From Bradyrhizobium sp. LTSP885 (lineage in GTDB: Bacteria > Pseudomonadota > Alphaproteobacteria > Rhizobiales > Xanthobacteraceae): DNA of 64,000 bases. The translations under genes and the position numbers were made by a program. This document shows positions 50,598 to 60,593 of this stretch, one piece after another (positions within the stretch are counted from its first letter, which is position 1; the number at the start of each line of letters is the position of its first letter). The notes beneath the pieces are model-generated. The model saw only the letters and a program-made list of their open reading frames with translations. It ran no database searches and was not told the origin of the DNA. Location of the stretch: NCBI RefSeq assembly GCF_000938305.1, contig NZ_JYMT01000006.1:1-64000 (forward strand), read 5' to 3'.

Positions 50598-50609
50598 GAA
50601 CGGCCGTTC
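50598..50609. promoter_or_regulatory. Candidate TetR operator, perfect 12-bp palindrome
   Basis: GAACGGCCGTTC lies 81 bases upstream of the operon start and is followed by an AT-rich GATTATATTA that could be a -10 region. Symmetry and position fit a TetR-controlled promoter. Confidence 0.6.
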
Positions 50610-50689
50610 GGATTATATTAGGATGGCGGCCGTCAAGCAAGCAGATCGCGCATGCCGGGAGCAACCGGCGGCATCGAGGGAGGCTGTCC

Positions 50690-52003
50690 GTGGATGCTCA
50701 GAAGGTCGATGCACTCGTGATCGGAGCCGGCGCCGGCGGGCTCTGCGCCGCAGCACGCCTCGCCCATGGCGGTCTGCATACGCTCGTCGTCGACGACAAG
50801 GACCGGCTCGGCGGGCGCGCCTCGACCGAGGAGATCGACGGCTTCAAGGTCAATATCGGCGCCATCGCGATCGAGTTCGGCGGCGTGTTCGAGGAGACGT
50901 TCCACACCGTCGGCGCGCCCCTCGATATCCGCTCACCGGAGCCCGCCTCCTCCTTCTTCATCGACGGCAAGCTGATCGACGTCGGCCGCGGCGGCTGGTC
51001 GCTGCTGCTCGGCCAACTGACGAAACAGGCCTCGCGCATCCTGGAGAAATTCGCCGACGCGCGCTCCGGCAATCTGCCCGACGGACGGCAGTCGACCGAA
51101 GACTGGCTGAAGGGCTACACCAGCAACGCCACCGTGCACGCGCTGTTCCGCAATCTCTGCGCCGCAATCTTCGCCTGCAACGCCGCCGAGCTGCCGGCCC
51201 GCGCCTTCCTCACTTATTTCACCAGCAAGGGCGCCTTCAAGAAGTTCGGCTTCTGCCCACAAGGCACGATCGGGGTCTGGAACAGCCTCGGCAACGCGAT
51301 CCACCGCAATGGCGACATCTGGCTCGCCACGCCGGCGGCCACGATTCACACGGCGAACAACCGCGTCGAAGGCGTGACTGTCATCAGGAACGGCGAGCGG
51401 GTGCGGATCGACACCGATCTCGTCATCAGCAATGCAGGACCTAAGGCCACGGTCGCGCTCGCCGGCGATGCTGCCTTCCCACGGGATTACGTCGCCAAGG
51501 TGAAGGACGTACTTCGCCCGGCCGCCAACATCGTCATCAACGTCGCCAGCCGCGAGCCGCTGATGAACCATCCTGGCATCATCACCTTCGGCAAGACGCG
51601 CCGGCTCTGCAACATGGCCAACCTCTCCGCGACGTGCCCTGAGCTCGCACCACCCGGCTGGCATCTCTATGTCGCCTACGCGGTGCCAGTCCCCGCGCTC
51701 GGCGACTTCGATTCCGAGGCCGAAGTTGCACTCGCACTCGAAGATCTTCGCGAGCAGTTCGCGAATTTCGACCAGGCGAAAATCCTCTCGATCCGCGTCA
51801 TGCGCGACGACTGGCCGGCGCAACGGAGCTGCGCCGGCTACGATCTGCCGCGGGAAACCGGCATCGAAGGCCTCTGGTGCGTCGGCGACGCGGTCAAGCA
51901 ATATGGCAATGGCGGCACGCAGGCCTGCGCGGAGACCGCGAAGATCGTCACCGACGCGATCCTCGCCGCACGCCCACGCATGTCGCAGGCCGGTCGGATC
52001 TGA
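50690..52003 (+). CDS. FAD-dependent oxidoreductase (phytoene-dehydrogenase-like)
   Basis: A 437-residue flavoprotein with the N-terminal dinucleotide-binding motif VIGAGAGGLCAAARLAHGG and GGRAS, and the C-terminal FAD motif GLWCVGDAVKQYGNGGTQAC. The fold is that of phytoene desaturases and related amine oxidases; no carotenoid genes are nearby, so a role in desaturating or oxidising the operon substrate is more likely (inference). GTG start follows GGGAGG. First gene of the TetR-controlled operon. Confidence 0.87.
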   Translation: MDAQKVDALVIGAGAGGLCAAARLAHGGLHTLVVDDKDRLGGRASTEEIDGFKVNIGAIAIEFGGVFEETFHTVGAPLDIRSPEPASSFFIDGKLIDVGRGGWSLLLGQLTKQASRILEKFADARSGNLPDGRQSTEDWLKGYTSNATVHALFRNLCAAIFACNAAELPARAFLTYFTSKGAFKKFGFCPQGTIGVWNSLGNAIHRNGDIWLATPAATIHTANNRVEGVTVIRNGERVRIDTDLVISNAGPKATVALAGDAAFPRDYVAKVKDVLRPAANIVINVASREPLMNHPGIITFGKTRRLCNMANLSATCPELAPPGWHLYVAYAVPVPALGDFDSEAEVALALEDLREQFANFDQAKILSIRVMRDDWPAQRSCAGYDLPRETGIEGLWCVGDAVKQYGNGGTQACAETAKIVTDAILAARPRMSQAGRI

Positions 52004-52008
52004 GAACG

Positions 52009-52863
52009 ATGCCGACCACGATCCCGACCGAAATGCCCCTCGGCGTGCCTCAGGCGGCGCCTGCGCACGATTGCCTGCTCGAATTCCGCAACATTCGTGT
52101 CGTCTACGACAACGCAATCGAGGCGATCCGCGACGTCTCGATCGCGGTGCCCGAGGGCGGCATTGTCGCCCTGCTCGGCTCCAACGGCGCCGGCAAGTCG
52201 ACGCTGCTGAAGGCGATGTCGGGCATCCTCTACACCGAGGAAGGCGTGATCGAGAACGGCAGCATCCGCTTCCGCGGTGACGACGTGCACCATCTTGCGC
52301 CAGACGAGTTGGTCCGTCGCGGCATCGTGCAGGTGCCGGAGGGCCGCCGCGTGTTCGCGGCGCTGACCATCGACGAGAATTTGCAGATGGGTGGCTACAC
52401 CAGAACCAATGCCGAGGCGCGCCAACGCCGCGACAAGGTGTTCGCGCTGTTCCCGCGGCTCCACGAGCGGCGCGACCAGATCGCCGGCTACATGTCCGGC
52501 GGCGAGCAGCAGATGCTCGCAATCGGCCGCGCGCTGATGACCGATCCGGTGCTGCTTGCGCTCGACGAGCCGTCGCTCGGGTTGGCGCCGCTGATCATCG
52601 ACCGCATCTACGAGGTGATCGCTCGCCTGCGCGACGAATTGAAGATGACGGTGCTGCTGGTGGAGCAGAACGCCCAGCGCGCACTCGATATCGCAGACTA
52701 TGGCTACATCCTGGAGACCGGCCGCGTCGTGCTCGACGGTACGGCAGAGAGGCTCACCGCCAACGAGGACGTCCAGGAATTCTATCTCGGCATCTCCCGC
52801 GCGGGGCGCAAGAGCCTGCGCGACGTCAAGCACTACAAGCGCCGCAAGCGGTGGCTGTCGTGA
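52009..52863 (+). CDS. livF: Branched-chain-type ABC transporter ATPase (LivF)
   Basis: A 284-residue ATPase: Walker A LLGSNGAGKST, signature MSGGEQQML, Walker B VLLALDEPSLGL, as in LivF. C-terminus is extended and basic (HYKRRKRWLS). It pairs with LivG on the cytoplasmic face of the LivHM permease. The next gene starts within its stop (GTGA). Confidence 0.93.
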   Translation: MPTTIPTEMPLGVPQAAPAHDCLLEFRNIRVVYDNAIEAIRDVSIAVPEGGIVALLGSNGAGKSTLLKAMSGILYTEEGVIENGSIRFRGDDVHHLAPDELVRRGIVQVPEGRRVFAALTIDENLQMGGYTRTNAEARQRRDKVFALFPRLHERRDQIAGYMSGGEQQMLAIGRALMTDPVLLALDEPSLGLAPLIIDRIYEVIARLRDELKMTVLLVEQNAQRALDIADYGYILETGRVVLDGTAERLTANEDVQEFYLGISRAGRKSLRDVKHYKRRKRWLS

Positions 52864-53654
52864 CCGCGCTGCTCACGGTCGAGAACCTCTCAAAGCGCTT
52901 CGGCGGCCTGCAGGCCGTGGCCGACGTCAGCCTGAACGTCACCAAAGGCGAGATCTGCAGCGTGATCGGGCCGAACGGCGCCGGCAAGACCACGCTGTTC
53001 AACATGATCTCAGGCGTGCTGCGGCCGAGCGGCGGCCGCATTACCTTTGACGGCATTGATCTTGCGACCATCTCGCCATGGCGGTTTGCCGCGATCGGTA
53101 TCGGCCGCACCTTCCAGAACCTCGCGCTGTTCAAACATGGCAGCGTGGTCGAGAACATCCTGACCGGCCGCCACACCCACCTGCGCTCCAATGTGCTCGA
53201 TGCCGTGATGTTCTTCGGCCGCACCCGCAAGGAAGAGATCGCGGCGCGGCAGCGCGTCGAGCACATCATCGAATTCCTCGAAATCGAGCACGTCAGGGAC
53301 GCCATCGTCGGCACGCTGTCCTACGGGCAGCAGAAGCGCGTCGAACTGGCACGCGCGCTGGCCTGCGAGCCGAAACTGCTGCTGCTCGACGAGATGGTCT
53401 CGGGCATGAACCAGGAGGAGACCGAGGACATCGCGCGCTTCGTGCTCGACATCCGCGACGAGCTCGGCATCACCGTTGTGATGATCGAGCACGAAATGCG
53501 GATCGTGATGGACATCTCCGACCGCATCCATGTGCTGAATTTCGGCCGCAAGATCGCTGAAGGGACGCCCGACGAAATCAGGCGCGATCCGGCCGTTGCG
53601 GAAGCCTATCTCGGCGGTCATCGCACCCAGGCTGCAGCGAAGGCGGGCGCCTGA
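52860..53654 (+). CDS. livG: Branched-chain-type ABC transporter ATPase (LivG)
   Basis: A 264-residue ATPase: Walker A VIGPNGAGKTT, LivG-type signature LSYGQQKRVE, Walker B LLLLDEMVSGM, switch His in VVMIEHEM. GTG at 52860 overlaps the LivF stop; a GTG three codons earlier is also possible. Its stop overlaps the acyl-CoA ligase start. Confidence 0.93.
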   Translation: MTALLTVENLSKRFGGLQAVADVSLNVTKGEICSVIGPNGAGKTTLFNMISGVLRPSGGRITFDGIDLATISPWRFAAIGIGRTFQNLALFKHGSVVENILTGRHTHLRSNVLDAVMFFGRTRKEEIAARQRVEHIIEFLEIEHVRDAIVGTLSYGQQKRVELARALACEPKLLLLDEMVSGMNQEETEDIARFVLDIRDELGITVVMIEHEMRIVMDISDRIHVLNFGRKIAEGTPDEIRRDPAVAEAYLGGHRTQAAAKAGA

Positions 53655-55588
53655 TGTCGACACTCGACAGCCTGCGAACCGCCCACCCGCCGCTGCGAGC
53701 CGATACGACGCGCAGCGTAGCCGTGACCGACGCCGATGCGTTCCAGGCGGCATTGCAGGACGCCGCGATCACCATCCCGCAATTGTTGCGGCAGCGCGCG
53801 GCGATGCATGGCGACACGCTGGCGCTGCGCGAAAAGGAGTACGGCATCTGGAATCCGTATTCCTGGCGCCAGTATTACGCGACCGCGCGCGCGGTTGCGC
53901 TCGGCCTGCTGTCGCTCGGCATCAAGCCGGGCGACCGCGTCGCCATTGCGGGCGAGAACACACCGGAATGGTTCTATGCCGATCTCGGCATCCAGATGAT
54001 CGGTGCGGTGGCGGTCGGCATCTATCCAACCAATCCCTGGATCGAGCTGCAATACATCGTCAAGCACTCCGGTGCCCGCATCGTCGTCACTGGCGATCAG
54101 GAGCAGACCGACAAGGTGCTGGACGCGATGGCCAACAATAGCGGCTTGCCCAACCTTGAGGCCATCGCCTGCATCGACATGAAGGGCCTGCGGCACTATC
54201 GCCAGTCCGAGCTGATGTCGTTCGAGGCGCTGTGCGAACGCGGCAAGGCTTTCGCGCTGGAGAACCCGGAGGCCAATGCGACGCTCGACCGCCTGATCAG
54301 CCAGGGTGCGCCCGGCGATGTCTGCATCCTCGTCTACACCTCAGGCACGACGGGCCCGCCCAAGGGCGCGATGCTGACGCACCGCAACCTGGTCTATGCG
54401 GCCTATGCCTACGCCAGGACCGTCGGGATCGCCGACAAGCCCTTCGAGGCCGTGAGCTATTTGCCACTCTGTCACGTCGCCGAGCGTTGCTACGGTATGG
54501 TGACGCATCTCGTGCTCGGCGGCACCGTCAGCTTTGCCGAATCGATCGACACCGTCGCGCTCAATATTCGCGAAATCGCGCCGACCTTCTTCGTCGGCGT
54601 CCCCCGCATCTATGAGAAGCTGCAGCAGGGCTTTCTGTTCAAGCTCGGCGAAAGCGGCAAGCTGCGGCAAGATTTCACAAGGGCCTGCCTCGCGTGCGGC
54701 CGCAAACTGTCCGATCGCCGGCAGGCCGGCAGGGACAGCTGGCTCGATCGCGCGGCCTACGGGCTGCTCTATCTCCTGATGTTTCGCAATCTGCAGCGAC
54801 ATCTTGGCTTCGCCCATAGCCGCCACCGTCTCTGCGCCGGCGCATCGATCTCGCCGGAGACCCTGCGCTTCTTCGACATTATCGGCCGCCCGGTGTCGCA
54901 GGGCTACGGCCTCACCGAAAGCGGCGGCGTCGCCTTCATCCAGACCGGGAGTCACCACCGAATCGGCGGTTGCGGCCTGCCGCTGCCGCAGACCGAATGG
55001 AAGTGTGATGCCGACGGCGAAATCCTGCTGCGCAATCCCGGCATCTTCAAGGGCTACTTCCTCGACGCGACAGCCTCGACTGCGTCGCTCGAGCCCGGAG
55101 GCTGGCTGCGCACCGGCGACATCGTCGAGGTGCTCGACAATGGCGAGATCGCCGTCGTCGACCGCAAGAAGGCGATCATCATCACTGCCGGCGGCAAGAA
55201 CATCGCGCCCTCGGAGATCGAGAACGCGCTGAAGGATTCTGAGTTTATCAAGGAAGCGATTGTGGTCGGCGAGGCCAAGAAGTATCTCGGCGCCATCCTC
55301 CAGGTCGACTACGACAATGTCGGCCGCTGGGCCCGCGACCGGGCGCTGGCCTACACCAACTACAAGTCGCTGTCGCAGCTCGCCGAAGTGCATGAGCTGG
55401 TCGAGCGCATCGTCAATGAGACCAACAAGCGCTTTGCCCGGGTCGAGAACATCCGCCGCTTCGCGATCCTCGAGAAGGAACTCGACCATGACGACGGCGA
55501 ACTGACCGCCACACAGAAAGTGCGCCGCGCCATGATCGAGAAGAAGTTCGCGCGCGAGCTCGCCATCATTTATCCGGCGGAGGGCTGA
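53654..55588 (+). CDS. AMP-dependent acyl-CoA synthetase (long-chain type)
   Basis: A 644-residue adenylate-forming ligase. The phosphate loop is VYTSGTTGPPKGAM (about 227-240), followed by YLPLCHVAER, and the adenylate motif QGYGLTESGG and GWLRTGDIVE. It activates a carboxylic acid to its CoA thioester. Lying between Liv ATPase and permease genes, it probably activates the imported acid. The start overlaps the livG stop by one base. Confidence 0.93.
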   Translation: MSTLDSLRTAHPPLRADTTRSVAVTDADAFQAALQDAAITIPQLLRQRAAMHGDTLALREKEYGIWNPYSWRQYYATARAVALGLLSLGIKPGDRVAIAGENTPEWFYADLGIQMIGAVAVGIYPTNPWIELQYIVKHSGARIVVTGDQEQTDKVLDAMANNSGLPNLEAIACIDMKGLRHYRQSELMSFEALCERGKAFALENPEANATLDRLISQGAPGDVCILVYTSGTTGPPKGAMLTHRNLVYAAYAYARTVGIADKPFEAVSYLPLCHVAERCYGMVTHLVLGGTVSFAESIDTVALNIREIAPTFFVGVPRIYEKLQQGFLFKLGESGKLRQDFTRACLACGRKLSDRRQAGRDSWLDRAAYGLLYLLMFRNLQRHLGFAHSRHRLCAGASISPETLRFFDIIGRPVSQGYGLTESGGVAFIQTGSHHRIGGCGLPLPQTEWKCDADGEILLRNPGIFKGYFLDATASTASLEPGGWLRTGDIVEVLDNGEIAVVDRKKAIIITAGGKNIAPSEIENALKDSEFIKEAIVVGEAKKYLGAILQVDYDNVGRWARDRALAYTNYKSLSQLAEVHELVERIVNETNKRFARVENIRRFAILEKELDHDDGELTATQKVRRAMIEKKFARELAIIYPAEG

Positions 55589-56461
55589 ATGCAATATCTG
55601 CTGCAACTCTTGATCTCGGGCCTCGCAATCGGCGCGATCTACGGCCTGATCGCAATGGGTTTTGCCGTGATCTACAAGTCGACCGGCCTGGTCAATTTCG
55701 CGCAAGGCGAGATGACCATGATCACGGCCTATATCGCCTGGACGATCTCGACCACGGTCAGCGGCAATGTATTCGTGGTCGCAATCGGTGCCGTTCTCGC
55801 GGCGGTCCTGCTCGGCCTCATCATCGAGCGCGTCGTGATGCGGCCGATGCTGGGCGAACCGGTGTTTGCGACCGTGATGGTCACGATCGGGCTCGCGGTG
55901 ATCCTGCGCTCGGCGATCAACTTCATCTGGGACGCCTATCCGCACGGCCTCGACATTGGCATGGGCCGCGGCATCGTGCATCTCGGCGGGATCGGCGTGC
56001 GCACCGGGCAGATTGGCGTCATCGCGACACTGCTGGCGCTCTTGGCGGCGATCTGGGCGTTCTTCCGCTACAGCAAAATCGGTGTGGCGATGCGCGCCGT
56101 CGCGGCCGACGACCGCACGGCGCTGCTGATGGGCATCAGCGCCATACGAGTCCATGCGCTGGCCTGGGCCGCATCCTCGGTCATCGCTGGCATCGGCGGG
56201 GTGTTCTTCGCGCTGTCCTATGATTTGTCGCCGGCGATGTTCCAGCTTGGGCTGAAAGCGTTTCCGGCGACAATCCTCGGCGGCCTCGACGCCGTGCTCG
56301 GCTCCGGCCTCGGCGGCCTCCTGATCGGCATCACCGAAAACCTGGCCGGCGGCTATATCGGCTCCGACATGAAGGAGATCACGGGCTTCGCCATGATCAT
56401 CGTCGTGTTGATGATCCGCCCGTTCGGCATTTTCGGCGAACGCGACATCGAGAGGGTCTGA
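55589..56461 (+). CDS. livH: Branched-chain-type ABC transporter permease (LivH)
   Basis: A 290-residue permease with eight or so helices. LISGLAIGAIYGLIAMGFAV at the start and GLVNFAQGEMTMI are LivH marks. The start follows the ligase stop directly (TGAATG) with GGAGGG upstream. Its stop overlaps livM. Confidence 0.93.
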   Translation: MQYLLQLLISGLAIGAIYGLIAMGFAVIYKSTGLVNFAQGEMTMITAYIAWTISTTVSGNVFVVAIGAVLAAVLLGLIIERVVMRPMLGEPVFATVMVTIGLAVILRSAINFIWDAYPHGLDIGMGRGIVHLGGIGVRTGQIGVIATLLALLAAIWAFFRYSKIGVAMRAVAADDRTALLMGISAIRVHALAWAASSVIAGIGGVFFALSYDLSPAMFQLGLKAFPATILGGLDAVLGSGLGGLLIGITENLAGGYIGSDMKEITGFAMIIVVLMIRPFGIFGERDIERV

Positions 56462-57507
56462 TGCGCACCGGCGATTACAAACAGAGCTATGGCGAACTGG
56501 TCGCGCTGGTCGATTCCCCGCCGGTGTGGCTGTGGTCGGCGGTGCTGGTGCTGGCGTTGATCGTAGCGCCCCACCTGCTGAACTCCTATGCGCTGTCGTT
56601 CCTGACCATCATCCTGATCACGGTGACAGGCGCGCTCGGGCTCAATGTCCTGACCGGCTACACCGGCCTGATCTCGCTCGGCCATGTCGGCTTCCTCGTC
56701 ACCGGCGCCTATGCCTATGCGATCCTGGTCTCCAAATACCACATGCACCCGCTGATCGGCTTCCTCGGCGCCGGAGTGGTGCCGGCCATTGCCAGCCTGA
56801 TCGTCGGCGCGCCGTCGCTGCGGCTCAAAGGGCTTTACCTCGCCATCACGACGCTGGCCTTCTCCTTCATCATCAACAGCGTGATCCTGGAGATGCGCTG
56901 GCTCACCAATGGCGCCCGCGGCCTCCAGGTGCAGCGGCCGGAGATGTTCGGCATCAGCTTCGATAGCGATGCGGCCTTCACCTATCTCTGTCTCGGCGTC
57001 GCCGTCCTGACGCTGTTCGCCACTCTCAATATCCGCCGCAGCCGGGTCGGCCGCGCCTTTGTGGCGATCCGTGACAACGACACCGCGGCCCGCGTGATGG
57101 GTATTAATCTGCACGCCACCAAGCTGGTCGCCTTCGCGACGTGTGCGTTCATCACCGGCATCGCCGGCGCGCTCTACGGCATCTATCTGTCGTTCGTCAG
57201 CGTCGAGGGCTTTCCGTTCCTGCTCTCGATCGAGGCACTGGCGATTCTGATCGTCGGCGGGCTCGGCTCGGCGCTCGGGGCGGTGCTCGGCACCATCTTG
57301 ATCGTGCTGCTGCCGGAAGCGACCCGGCTCGTCTTCAGCCTGCTCAGTTCCCAGATGGACGCGATGCTCACCACCGGCGCGCAGGAGCTGAAGAGCATGC
57401 TCTACGGCCTCGTCATTATCCTGTTCCTGCGCTTCCAGCCGCGCGGGCTGGTCGGCGCCTGGCACGACATCAAGCGAGCCTGGGTGCACTGGCCGCTGCG
57501 CTATTAA
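56461..57507 (+). CDS. livM: Branched-chain-type ABC transporter permease (LivM)
   Basis: A 348-residue permease: ALGLNVLTGYTGLISLGHVG and the KLVAFATCAFITGIAGALYG segment are typical LivM marks. It overlaps livH by one base and forms the heterodimer with it. Confidence 0.93.
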   Translation: MRTGDYKQSYGELVALVDSPPVWLWSAVLVLALIVAPHLLNSYALSFLTIILITVTGALGLNVLTGYTGLISLGHVGFLVTGAYAYAILVSKYHMHPLIGFLGAGVVPAIASLIVGAPSLRLKGLYLAITTLAFSFIINSVILEMRWLTNGARGLQVQRPEMFGISFDSDAAFTYLCLGVAVLTLFATLNIRRSRVGRAFVAIRDNDTAARVMGINLHATKLVAFATCAFITGIAGALYGIYLSFVSVEGFPFLLSIEALAILIVGGLGSALGAVLGTILIVLLPEATRLVFSLLSSQMDAMLTTGAQELKSMLYGLVIILFLRFQPRGLVGAWHDIKRAWVHWPLRY

Positions 57508-57535
57508 CAAAAAAGCACATCATGAGGAGGAGACA

Positions 57536-58696
57536 ATGATCAAACATTTTGCGGCAGCCTCGCTGCTGATTTCCGCCACCTGTCTCGCCATCGGTCCGGT
57601 GAAGGCCGCCGACCCCGGGATTACCGACACCGAGATTATGATCGGCGACATCGAGCCGCTGACCGGCCCGCCGGCGCTGCTCGGCGTCGCCGCCTCGCTC
57701 GGCCACAGAATAGCAATCGCCGAGGCCAATGCCGCCGGCGGCATCAACGGCCGCAAGATCAAATATGTGCTTGAAGATGACGGCTATGTCACCGCGCGCA
57801 CCATCCAGGGCGTCAAGAAGGTGATCGACGTTGACAAGGTTTTTGCCATGCTCGGCATGTCAGGCTCGGGCCAGTCGATCGCTGTGATGCCGGTGCTGGA
57901 GAAAGCGGGAATTCCCACCGTGATCGACGTCGCACCGGTCAAGTTCCTCTGGGAGCCACCGCGCAACAACGTGTTCGTGATCGGGCAATCCTACGAGGAA
58001 GGCATCATCCATCTCGTCAACTATCTCGCGGACAGGAATCCCGGCAAGACATGGGGCCTGATCACCCAGGACGATGATTACGGCATCACTGTGCGCGATG
58101 GTTTTGACTCCGTGGTCAAGGCGAAGAAGCTGAAGGTCGTCTACAGCGGCAATTACAAGAAAGGCCAGCAGGATTTTTCGTCCGACATGCTGCAGCTCAA
58201 GGAATCAGGCGCCGAGGTGTTCCTGGCCGGCGGCATCATCGCCGAGAACATCGCGATGATGAAGGAGCTCGAGAAACTCGGCGTCAAGCCGGTGACCGGC
58301 ATCTTCTGGCCCGGCCGCATCGAGCCGGTGCTGAAGCTGATGGGCCCAGCCGGCGACGGCATCTACGCGGTGGACTATGTCGAGCCGTTTGCGGGCGCAG
58401 CCGGCAAGGCGTTCCTCGAAAAGGCAAAGCCGCTGGTGTCGGAGGCCGAGTTCAAGCGCATCAACCGCTACACCATGAGCGGTTATGCCGCGGCAAAGGT
58501 TTTGATCGCGGCGATCGAGCGCTGCGGCAAACAACCGACCTGGGCCTGTACCATCTCCGAGCTGGAGAAGACCCAAAACGTAGAGACCGGCGTGATGGCG
58601 CCGATCAGCTTCGGCCCCGGCGTCCGTTTCTCGAACCAGAAGCTGCAGATCATGCAGGCCGATGCGGCCACACTCAGCTTCAAGCCGGTGGAGTGA
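57536..58696 (+). CDS. livK: Branched-chain-type ABC transporter substrate-binding protein (LivK-like)
   Basis: A 386-residue periplasmic binding protein with a signal peptide ending VKA before ADPGITDTEI. The start of the mature part (IMIGDIEPLTGPPALLGVAAS) is typical of Peripla_BP_6 proteins. GAGGAGGAGAC gives it the strongest ribosome site of the operon, as expected for a protein needed in excess. Members in such operons bind aromatic or fatty acids as often as amino acids. Confidence 0.92.
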   Translation: MIKHFAAASLLISATCLAIGPVKAADPGITDTEIMIGDIEPLTGPPALLGVAASLGHRIAIAEANAAGGINGRKIKYVLEDDGYVTARTIQGVKKVIDVDKVFAMLGMSGSGQSIAVMPVLEKAGIPTVIDVAPVKFLWEPPRNNVFVIGQSYEEGIIHLVNYLADRNPGKTWGLITQDDDYGITVRDGFDSVVKAKKLKVVYSGNYKKGQQDFSSDMLQLKESGAEVFLAGGIIAENIAMMKELEKLGVKPVTGIFWPGRIEPVLKLMGPAGDGIYAVDYVEPFAGAAGKAFLEKAKPLVSEAEFKRINRYTMSGYAAAKVLIAAIERCGKQPTWACTISELEKTQNVETGVMAPISFGPGVRFSNQKLQIMQADAATLSFKPVE

Positions 58697-58703
58697 GGCA
58701 GCG

Positions 58704-59447
58704 ATGAAGGTCTTGATTGTCTATGCCCACCAGGAGGCGCAGTCCTTCAACACTGCACTTCTGGCGCGTTCGGTAGCGGAGCTGACCGCGCTAGGGCATA
58801 CGGTCAGGGTCTCCGATCTCTACGCCATGCGCTTCAACCCGGTGGCGACCGGGGAGGATTTCGGCGAGCGGCGATTTCCCGACCGGCTGCAATACGACCG
58901 CGAGCAGAAGCACAACTTCCAGCACCGGTCGCTCAGCGACGACATCACCGCCGAGATCGAGAAGCTGATCTGGTGCGATCTCCTGATCCTGCAGTTTCCG
59001 CTGTGGTGGTTTTCGGTTCCCGCCATCATGAAGGGCTGGATCGACCGGGTATTCGTCAACGGCGCGGTCTACGGCGCCGGCCGCCGCTATGACACCGGCG
59101 GCCTCACCGGGCGCCGCGCCATGATGGTCACCTCGACCGCCGCATATCCCGGGATGTGCGCAACCGACGGACTGGTCGGGGCGCTCGATGTGATCCTGTG
59201 GCCGATCCAGAACGGTACGCTCGCCTATGCTGGCTGCAAGGTGCTGCCGCCCTTCGTGTCCTGGTCGGTGAATTTCGTCGACGAGGCGACGCGGCAAGGC
59301 TATCTCGACGATTACGCCGAGCGGCTACGGCGGATCGAGACCGCCAAGCCGCTGTTCTTTCATCCGCTCGAAGATTTTGGTCCGGACTGGCGCCTCAGGC
59401 CCGGCGTTGCGGCGCAGGCGGTCGGCCAAGGCCGGCCCGCCGGCTGA
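58704..59447 (+). CDS. NAD(P)H:quinone oxidoreductase, flavodoxin fold
   Basis: A 247-residue NQO1-type flavoprotein: MKVLIVYAHQEAQSFNTAL at the N-terminus and LQFPLWWFSVPAIMKGWIDRVF in the middle. It reduces quinones or related acceptors by two electrons. Last gene of the TetR-controlled operon, seven bases after livK; the ATG at 58704 fits the family start. Confidence 0.9.
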   Translation: MKVLIVYAHQEAQSFNTALLARSVAELTALGHTVRVSDLYAMRFNPVATGEDFGERRFPDRLQYDREQKHNFQHRSLSDDITAEIEKLIWCDLLILQFPLWWFSVPAIMKGWIDRVFVNGAVYGAGRRYDTGGLTGRRAMMVTSTAAYPGMCATDGLVGALDVILWPIQNGTLAYAGCKVLPPFVSWSVNFVDEATRQGYLDDYAERLRRIETAKPLFFHPLEDFGPDWRLRPGVAAQAVGQGRPAG

Positions 59448-59455
59448 GCGCGCGG

Positions 59456-60508
59456 TCAGATCAAGCCGCGCAGCAAGGCAATCAAGCGGCCGCATTGCTC
59501 CTCGGTACCAACAGTAATCCGCAGGAAGTCCTCAATTCGCGGCTTCTTGAAATGCCGCACCAGCACGCCGCTCTCCCGAAGCCGGCCCGCAAGATGCGCG
59601 CCACTGTGGCTGCGATGGCGTGTGAAGACAAAATTCGCGGTGGATGGAAGCACCTCGAAGCCCAACTCAGCGAGGTCACGGATGAGCGATTCGCGGGTCG
59701 CAATGATGCGTTGGCGCGCTGCCGTAAACCATTCATCGTCCTTGATGGCGGCGACCGCACCGGCGATGGCAAGGCAACCAAGCGGATAGGAGTTGAAGCT
59801 GTCCTTCACCCGCTCCAGTGCCTCGATCAGGGGTCGTTGGCCGATCGCAAAGCCAACTCTTAAGCCGGCCAGGGCTCGCGACTTCGACAGCGTCTGGATG
59901 ACCAGCAGATTGTCGTGGCGGGCAACCAGCGATACGGCGCTCTCGGCACCGAAATCGACATAGGCCTCGTCAATCACCACCAACTGGTCCGGATGTTCGG
60001 TCAGCAGCGTTTCGATCGCGTCGCGCGAAAGCGCGATCCCGGTCGGGGCATTCGGATTGGGCAGAATGATGGCACCGCATGGCCGCCGGTAGTCGGCGAT
60101 CTGCACCCTCATCCCAGCGTCGAGGGGTACCTCCTCGTAGTTGACGCCATACAGGCCGCTATAGACCGGGTAGAAGCTGTAGGTGATGTCGGGGAACAGC
60201 AGCGGCGCATCATGCTTCAGGAGGGCCTGGAAGGTATGGGCCAGAACCTCATCCGAACCATTGCCGACGAACACCTCGTCGGGCGTGATATCGTAGCGGG
60301 CAGCAATCGCCTCGCGCAGAACGGTCGCATGCGGATCGGGATAGAGCCGCAGACGGTCTGTCGCGGCGGCGATCGCCGCCAGCACGCGCGGCGACGGGTC
60401 GTACGGATTCTCGTTGGTATTGAGCTTGACGATGCCATCCTGCTTCGGCTGCTCGCCGGGCACGTAGGGCGACAGATTGTGGACGACTGAACTCCAGAAG
60501 CGACTCAT
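59456..60508 (-). CDS. hisC: Histidinol-phosphate aminotransferase
   Basis: A 350-residue fold-type I aminotransferase. [11 protein letters not shown] near the N-terminus and the PLP Lys in [18 protein letters not shown] are classic HisC marks. It converts imidazole-acetol phosphate to histidinol phosphate. It lies apart from other his genes, so it may be a second copy serving aromatic amino acids. ATG at 60508 is preferred to an earlier in-frame start; convergent with the NQO gene (8-base gap). Confidence 0.9.
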   Translation of the reverse strand: MSRFWSSVVHNLSPYVPGEQPKQDGIVKLNTNENPYDPSPRVLAAIAAATDRLRLYPDPHATVLREAIAARYDITPDEVFVGNGSDEVLAHTFQALLKHDAPLLFPDITYSFYPVYSGLYGVNYEEVPLDAGMRVQIADYRRPCGAIILPNPNAPTGIALSRDAIETLLTEHPDQLVVIDEAYVDFGAESAVSLVARHDNLLVIQTLSKSRALAGLRVGFAIGQRPLIEALERVKDSFNSYPLGCLAIAGAVAAIKDDEWFTAARQRIIATRESLIRDLAELGFEVLPSTANFVFTRHRSHSGAHLAGRLRESGVLVRHFKKPRIEDFLRITVGTEEQCGRLIALLRGLI

Positions 60509-60593
60509 GATCCCCGATCCAACTGCTGATCTCGTCACAGTAGGATATGGCGGGCCTTGACGATAGTCCGCTTTCGGCCCGGTACATCACCCT

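Noticed and set aside
54341..56155. 604-codon minus-strand open frame
   Set aside because: Antisense to the acyl-CoA ligase and livH genes, which have clear motifs and coupled starts.
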